A program made the position numbers and the translations under genes. The notes below the pieces were generated by a model. The model was not told the DNA's origin, ran no database searches, and saw only the letters and a program-made list of their open reading frames with translations. From assembly GCA_030666075.1 (NCBI GenBank), contig DAOUYN010000028.1, positions 1-7,952 on the forward strand: a stretch of DNA of 7,952 nucleotides, written 5' to 3'. Source of the DNA: Actinomycetes bacterium. Lineage in GTDB: Bacteria; Actinomycetota; Aquicultoria; CAJVYJ01; JAUVQD01. Shown one piece after another: positions 5,165-7,952 of this stretch (positions are counted from its first letter, which is position 1; every line of letters begins with the position of its first letter).

Positions 5165-7597
5165 ATGAGCAAAGGACGGTTTCCCGCTGTGGCAGCGGCT
5201 ATCGCTTATTTTGCCGTCCTGGCGGCCACCCTCTTTCGAATACCTATGTTATCGGGCTTGAGTTTAGTGCCGTGGCAGATCAGCTATATGATCGATGACC
5301 TGTACAAAGGCGGGGCCGAAAGAATACTCGAACGCTTCCCGAATAACTCCATCCTTTACGATGTCGCCTTCCAGTTCTACCCTTGGTCCGCGTACGGCCT
5401 CGAGAGGTTGGGCCGGCTGGATATCCCTCTTTGGAATCCGTATACTTTGGCCGGACTGCCCTTCATCGGCAACCACCAGTCGGGCGTCTTCGAGCTGACC
5501 AAGATCACCGGCGTACTCCTCGGCCTTGACGCCATCTGGTGGCCCAGCTTTTCCTGGCCGGCGACGATCGCGTTGGCCGGTTTATTCACCTGGCTTTTTC
5601 TTAGACACCTCGGCCTGATGCCTTTGGCGGCGGCGGTCGGCGGTACAGCCTACGCGCTATCGGGACCGATGGTCGTCTGGCTCGGATGGCCGCATGCTTC
5701 GACGGCCATGTGGCTGCCGTGGCTGCTGCTGGCGTATGATAAGGCGCTTCTCGAAGGCACCGGCCGCTGGATAGCGGGGGCAGCGGTGGGAACAGCTTTT
5801 CTCTTCTTCGCCGGTCATATACAAGTCGCCTGGTACGTGCTGTTCACGGTCGCGACCTGGGTCGTTTTCCGGGCCCTGACATCCGAACAGGGGCGTGACC
5901 TTACCCGCTTGAGGCAGCAACTGTGGCCGGTCACCGCGGCCCTGGTCTTAGGATTAGGCCTAGCCTCGATCCAACTCTGGCCGACTGCCGAGCTGCTGGG
6001 CCAAAGCTCGCTGGCAGGCAAGGGCCGGGGACTCACTCAAGGCATGAGCATCGCCGGGGCCGCCGGGGCCGGACATATTGCAAACCCACATGGCTATCGC
6101 GGCGGCGGTCCGACCCTGCTCGACCTCGGTCTTTTCGTTTACCCCGCGCTGTACGGCGATTCCGGGACCGATTTCACCAGGGGCAGCGGCAACACTAATG
6201 AGACCGCCGTCTATATCGGCATCGTCGCCCTCGCCCTCTCGGTGACCAGCCTGGCCGGACCCAGAAAGAGACGCCGGGTGACCATTTTTTGGGCCGTGAG
6301 CGCCGTCGTCTATGCGGGCGCCGCCCTATCGGTCCCAGGGCCGGCGCTCCTCAACTACCTGCCGGTCTTCAATCTCACCAATGTCGGACGGCTCCGCTTT
6401 CTGGCGGCTTTCGCCCTGGCCGTCCTATCCGGTCTGGGAGCGCAAGCGCTGCTGGAGGGCGATGCGCGAGAGGGGAAGCGCCGACGATTCATCTTCGGCG
6501 CCACCGTCGCCGCCTTGGCCCTATCGACCTTCGCGTGGCTCGAATACGCCAAGTTCCTCGACTTGAAGACTTTGCCTGCCAGGCTGATCACCGCCCAAAC
6601 CGCCCTTTTACCGGTGCTGGGGATCGGCACCATCGCGGTGGTCCGTATCTTACGATCTACCGGGGAGACTGCCCGCAAGGTCGCCGGGACAGCGTTGGTC
6701 GCCGTCGTCGCCGTCGAACTCTTGACTTATGGGGCCGGATATCACCGAGGTATCGACCCGGCATTAGTAGCACCCAGGAACCCGGCGGTCGCCTGGCTCC
6801 AAGACCGCGCCGCCAATGGACGGATAACGAGCTTCAAAGACCAGCCTGAGAACCGGACCATGCTCTTCCCGAACTCAGCGATGGTCTTCGGTCTTTACGA
6901 CATCCGCGGCTACGAGGTCCTCAAAGTCGACCGGTTCGAACAACTGCAACGGGCGGTGGCCGGCAGCGACCCGCGGACGATCTACCGCAAGTTCGACCCG
7001 GACTACTTTCGGATCGGGAGCGTCAAATACTTCGTGCAAAACAAGGATGGGCCGGCGGAAGAAGTCTTACGTTCAGCCGGGTTGAAACCGGTCTTCACTG
7101 ATGACGGGACGCGCATCTGGCAAGACGATCTTGCCCTGCCCCGGGCCTTCGTCGTCTATCGGACAACCGCCGTTCAAGACACAAAGGCCGCCGCCCGGCT
7201 CTTCCAACGACACGCTCTCGACTTCAACCGCCAGGCCATCATCGAGGACGGTCCGGCGCTGGCCGAAAAAGGAAGGCTGACCCCCGCCAAGGTAACCGGC
7301 TCGCTTCCGGAGCGGGTGACGATAAAGACTACAGCCGAACGCCGGGGCCTGCTCGTCCTGACAGACGCCTACTATCCCGGCTGGCGAGCGTATATCGACG
7401 GCCGGGCGACCCGGATCTATCCGGCCAACGTCGCTTTTCGAGGGGTCGTCGTCCCTAAGGGGACCCATGAGGTCGAATTCATATACAGGCCGGACTCTTT
7501 CCGGCGCGCCCTTTATCTCTTCTGGCCGAGCTTGGCGTTGATCGTCTTGTTGGCCGGTACTGACTTGCTCAAACGCGCCAAAGCGCGAAGGAAGTGA
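5165..7597 (+). CDS. YfhO-like polytopic membrane protein, probable GT-C type glycosyltransferase
   Basis: YfhO-family proteins are large membrane proteins with a GT-C-like fold; the Bacillus member takes part in glycosylating lipoteichoic acid outside the cell. The 810-residue product starts with a membrane helix (about 8-26) and then an extracytoplasmic loop with the family's signature: YDVAFQFYPW (D66, Q70, P73) and PLWNPYTLAGLPF (88-100). About a dozen hydrophobic segments follow to about residue 522, including one around GHIQVAWYVLFTVATWVVF (217-235). A soluble extracytoplasmic domain (about 525-778) includes DIRGYE (579-584) and LVLTDAYYPGWRAYIDG (730-746) with VPKGTHEVEF.YRP, typical of the family's C-terminal end. 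A last helix (about 782-798) and a basic tail close the protein. It is divergent from the amidase and convergent with a repeat protein. Acceptor and sugar cannot be read from sequence; a wall polymer or the neighbouring secreted repeat proteins are possibilities. Confidence 0.85.
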   Translation: MSKGRFPAVAAAIAYFAVLAATLFRIPMLSGLSLVPWQISYMIDDLYKGGAERILERFPNNSILYDVAFQFYPWSAYGLERLGRLDIPLWNPYTLAGLPFIGNHQSGVFELTKITGVLLGLDAIWWPSFSWPATIALAGLFTWLFLRHLGLMPLAAAVGGTAYALSGPMVVWLGWPHASTAMWLPWLLLAYDKALLEGTGRWIAGAAVGTAFLFFAGHIQVAWYVLFTVATWVVFRALTSEQGRDLTRLRQQLWPVTAALVLGLGLASIQLWPTAELLGQSSLAGKGRGLTQGMSIAGAAGAGHIANPHGYRGGGPTLLDLGLFVYPALYGDSGTDFTRGSGNTNETAVYIGIVALALSVTSLAGPRKRRRVTIFWAVSAVVYAGAALSVPGPALLNYLPVFNLTNVGRLRFLAAFALAVLSGLGAQALLEGDAREGKRRRFIFGATVAALALSTFAWLEYAKFLDLKTLPARLITAQTALLPVLGIGTIAVVRILRSTGETARKVAGTALVAVVAVELLTYGAGYHRGIDPALVAPRNPAVAWLQDRAANGRITSFKDQPENRTMLFPNSAMVFGLYDIRGYEVLKVDRFEQLQRAVAGSDPRTIYRKFDPDYFRIGSVKYFVQNKDGPAEEVLRSAGLKPVFTDDGTRIWQDDLALPRAFVVYRTTAVQDTKAAARLFQRHALDFNRQAIIEDGPALAEKGRLTPAKVTGSLPERVTIKTTAERRGLLVLTDAYYPGWRAYIDGRATRIYPANVAFRGVVVPKGTHEVEFIYRPDSFRRALYLFWPSLALIVLLAGTDLLKRAKARRK
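7574..7587 (-). terminator. Weak candidate terminator for the right-edge repeat gene
   Basis: On the minus strand CGCGC-TTTG-GCGCG forms a 5-pair GC hairpin followed by TTTGAG. It lies about 20 bases after the stop of the right-edge gene and inside the last codons of the YfhO-like gene. The T-run is only three bases, so this is a weak terminator at best. No other terminator-like element lies in the 10-base gap between the two convergent genes. Confidence 0.25.
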
Positions 7598-7607
7598 TCG
7601 CCGGGGA

Positions 7608-7952
7608 CTAAGGCGCGTAACCGAGAGTCGTGTGGCCGCCGTTCCAGCCGTTGTGACCGAAATAGACCGTCTTCTCGGCCACAAAGGGCACGCCGTTCGT
7701 CGATGTTAATTCGGCACTGAACTGGATATTACGCAGCCCCGGCAGGTCGTCGACGATTATCGTGCGTCTGGCGCCGGGCGGAACCGTCAGCGACCGTAAG
7801 ACCTGCGTCCCGTTGGGCCGCAGGAACCGCGCCTTCACGTCGGCGGCACTGGCCCGGGGATTGTAGATTATCAGCCTGGTCTCATAGTCCCCGCCGGTAT
7901 AGCCGTCGGCGAAATGCCACGTAGGGCGCACAGCCCGGGTTCCCAAGGTGGC
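7608..7952 (-). CDS. C-terminal end of a WYFAEG-type repeat protein, N-terminus beyond window
   Basis: The last 114 codons of a longer gene that enters from the right edge in open frame. The visible residues begin ATLGTRAV, the tail of one repeat unit, and continue into one whole unit: WHFADGYTGGDYETRL, then IIYNP, a beta-rich segment, PPGARRTIIV, FVAEKTVYF and GGHTTLGYAP before the TAG. This is the same repeat as in the amidase and SpoIID-like proteins. Unlike them, it ends at a full unit with no extra hexapeptide or half unit after it. An internal TTG near the edge is not the start, because the preceding codons are also typical repeat sequence. The N-terminal domain is unseen, so its enzymatic role, if any, is unknown; it is presumably secreted like its relatives. 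It is convergent with the YfhO-like gene, 10 bases apart. Confidence 0.8.
   Translation of the reverse strand, partial: ATLGTRAVRPTWHFADGYTGGDYETRLIIYNPRASAADVKARFLRPNGTQVLRSLTVPPGARRTIIVDDLPGLRNIQFSAELTSTNGVPFVAEKTVYFGHNGWNGGHTTLGYAP

Noticed and set aside
7073..7684. 203-codon minus-strand open frame spanning the end of the YfhO-like gene and the junction
   Set aside because: Overlaps two real genes in wrong frames and has no recognisable motif.

Overview
The window is GC-rich and densely coded. It reads as a cell-envelope locus from a Gram-positive-type bacterium. The LytR-CpsA-Psr (LCP) protein, the SpoIID-domain protein, the exported amidase and the many copies of a roughly 100-residue 'WYFAEG' repeat together suggest a deep-branching Actinomycetota lineage. 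That placement is inference from gene content; no rRNA or other phylogenetic marker is present.

Layout. Positions 1-578 (minus) hold the N-terminal part of an LCP-family wall-polymer ligase that runs off the left edge. Positions 579-669 are a short gap with three small inverted repeats. Positions 670-3105 (minus) encode an 811-residue secreted SpoIID/LytB-domain protein followed by four repeat units. Positions 3102-5027 (minus) encode a 641-residue secreted N-acetylmuramoyl-L-alanine amidase (Amidase_3) followed by the same kind of repeats. The amidase stop and the SpoIID start overlap as ATGA. Positions 5028-5164 are a divergent promoter region in which two good sigma70-type promoters share their -10 bases. 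Positions 5165-7597 (plus) encode an 810-residue YfhO-like polytopic membrane protein. Positions 7608-7952 (minus) are the C-terminal end of another repeat protein that enters from the right edge, tail to tail with the YfhO-like gene.

How the genes may work together. The amidase would remove stem peptides from peptidoglycan, and SpoIID-type enzymes cleave such peptide-free glycan strands. The overlapping amidase-SpoIID pair therefore resembles, in logic, the SpoIIP/SpoIID pair of endospore formers, but here each enzyme carries the same C-terminal repeat module. The LCP protein probably transfers a glycopolymer to the wall, and the YfhO-like protein probably transfers sugars on the outer face of the membrane. 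The least familiar element is the repeat module. In the amidase the array begins with the second half of a unit and ends with the first half of a unit, while in the SpoIID protein the array begins just after, and ends just after, the WYFAEG strand. Both arrays therefore sum to about four units. No RNA genes, CRISPR arrays, insertion sequences or phage genes were seen.
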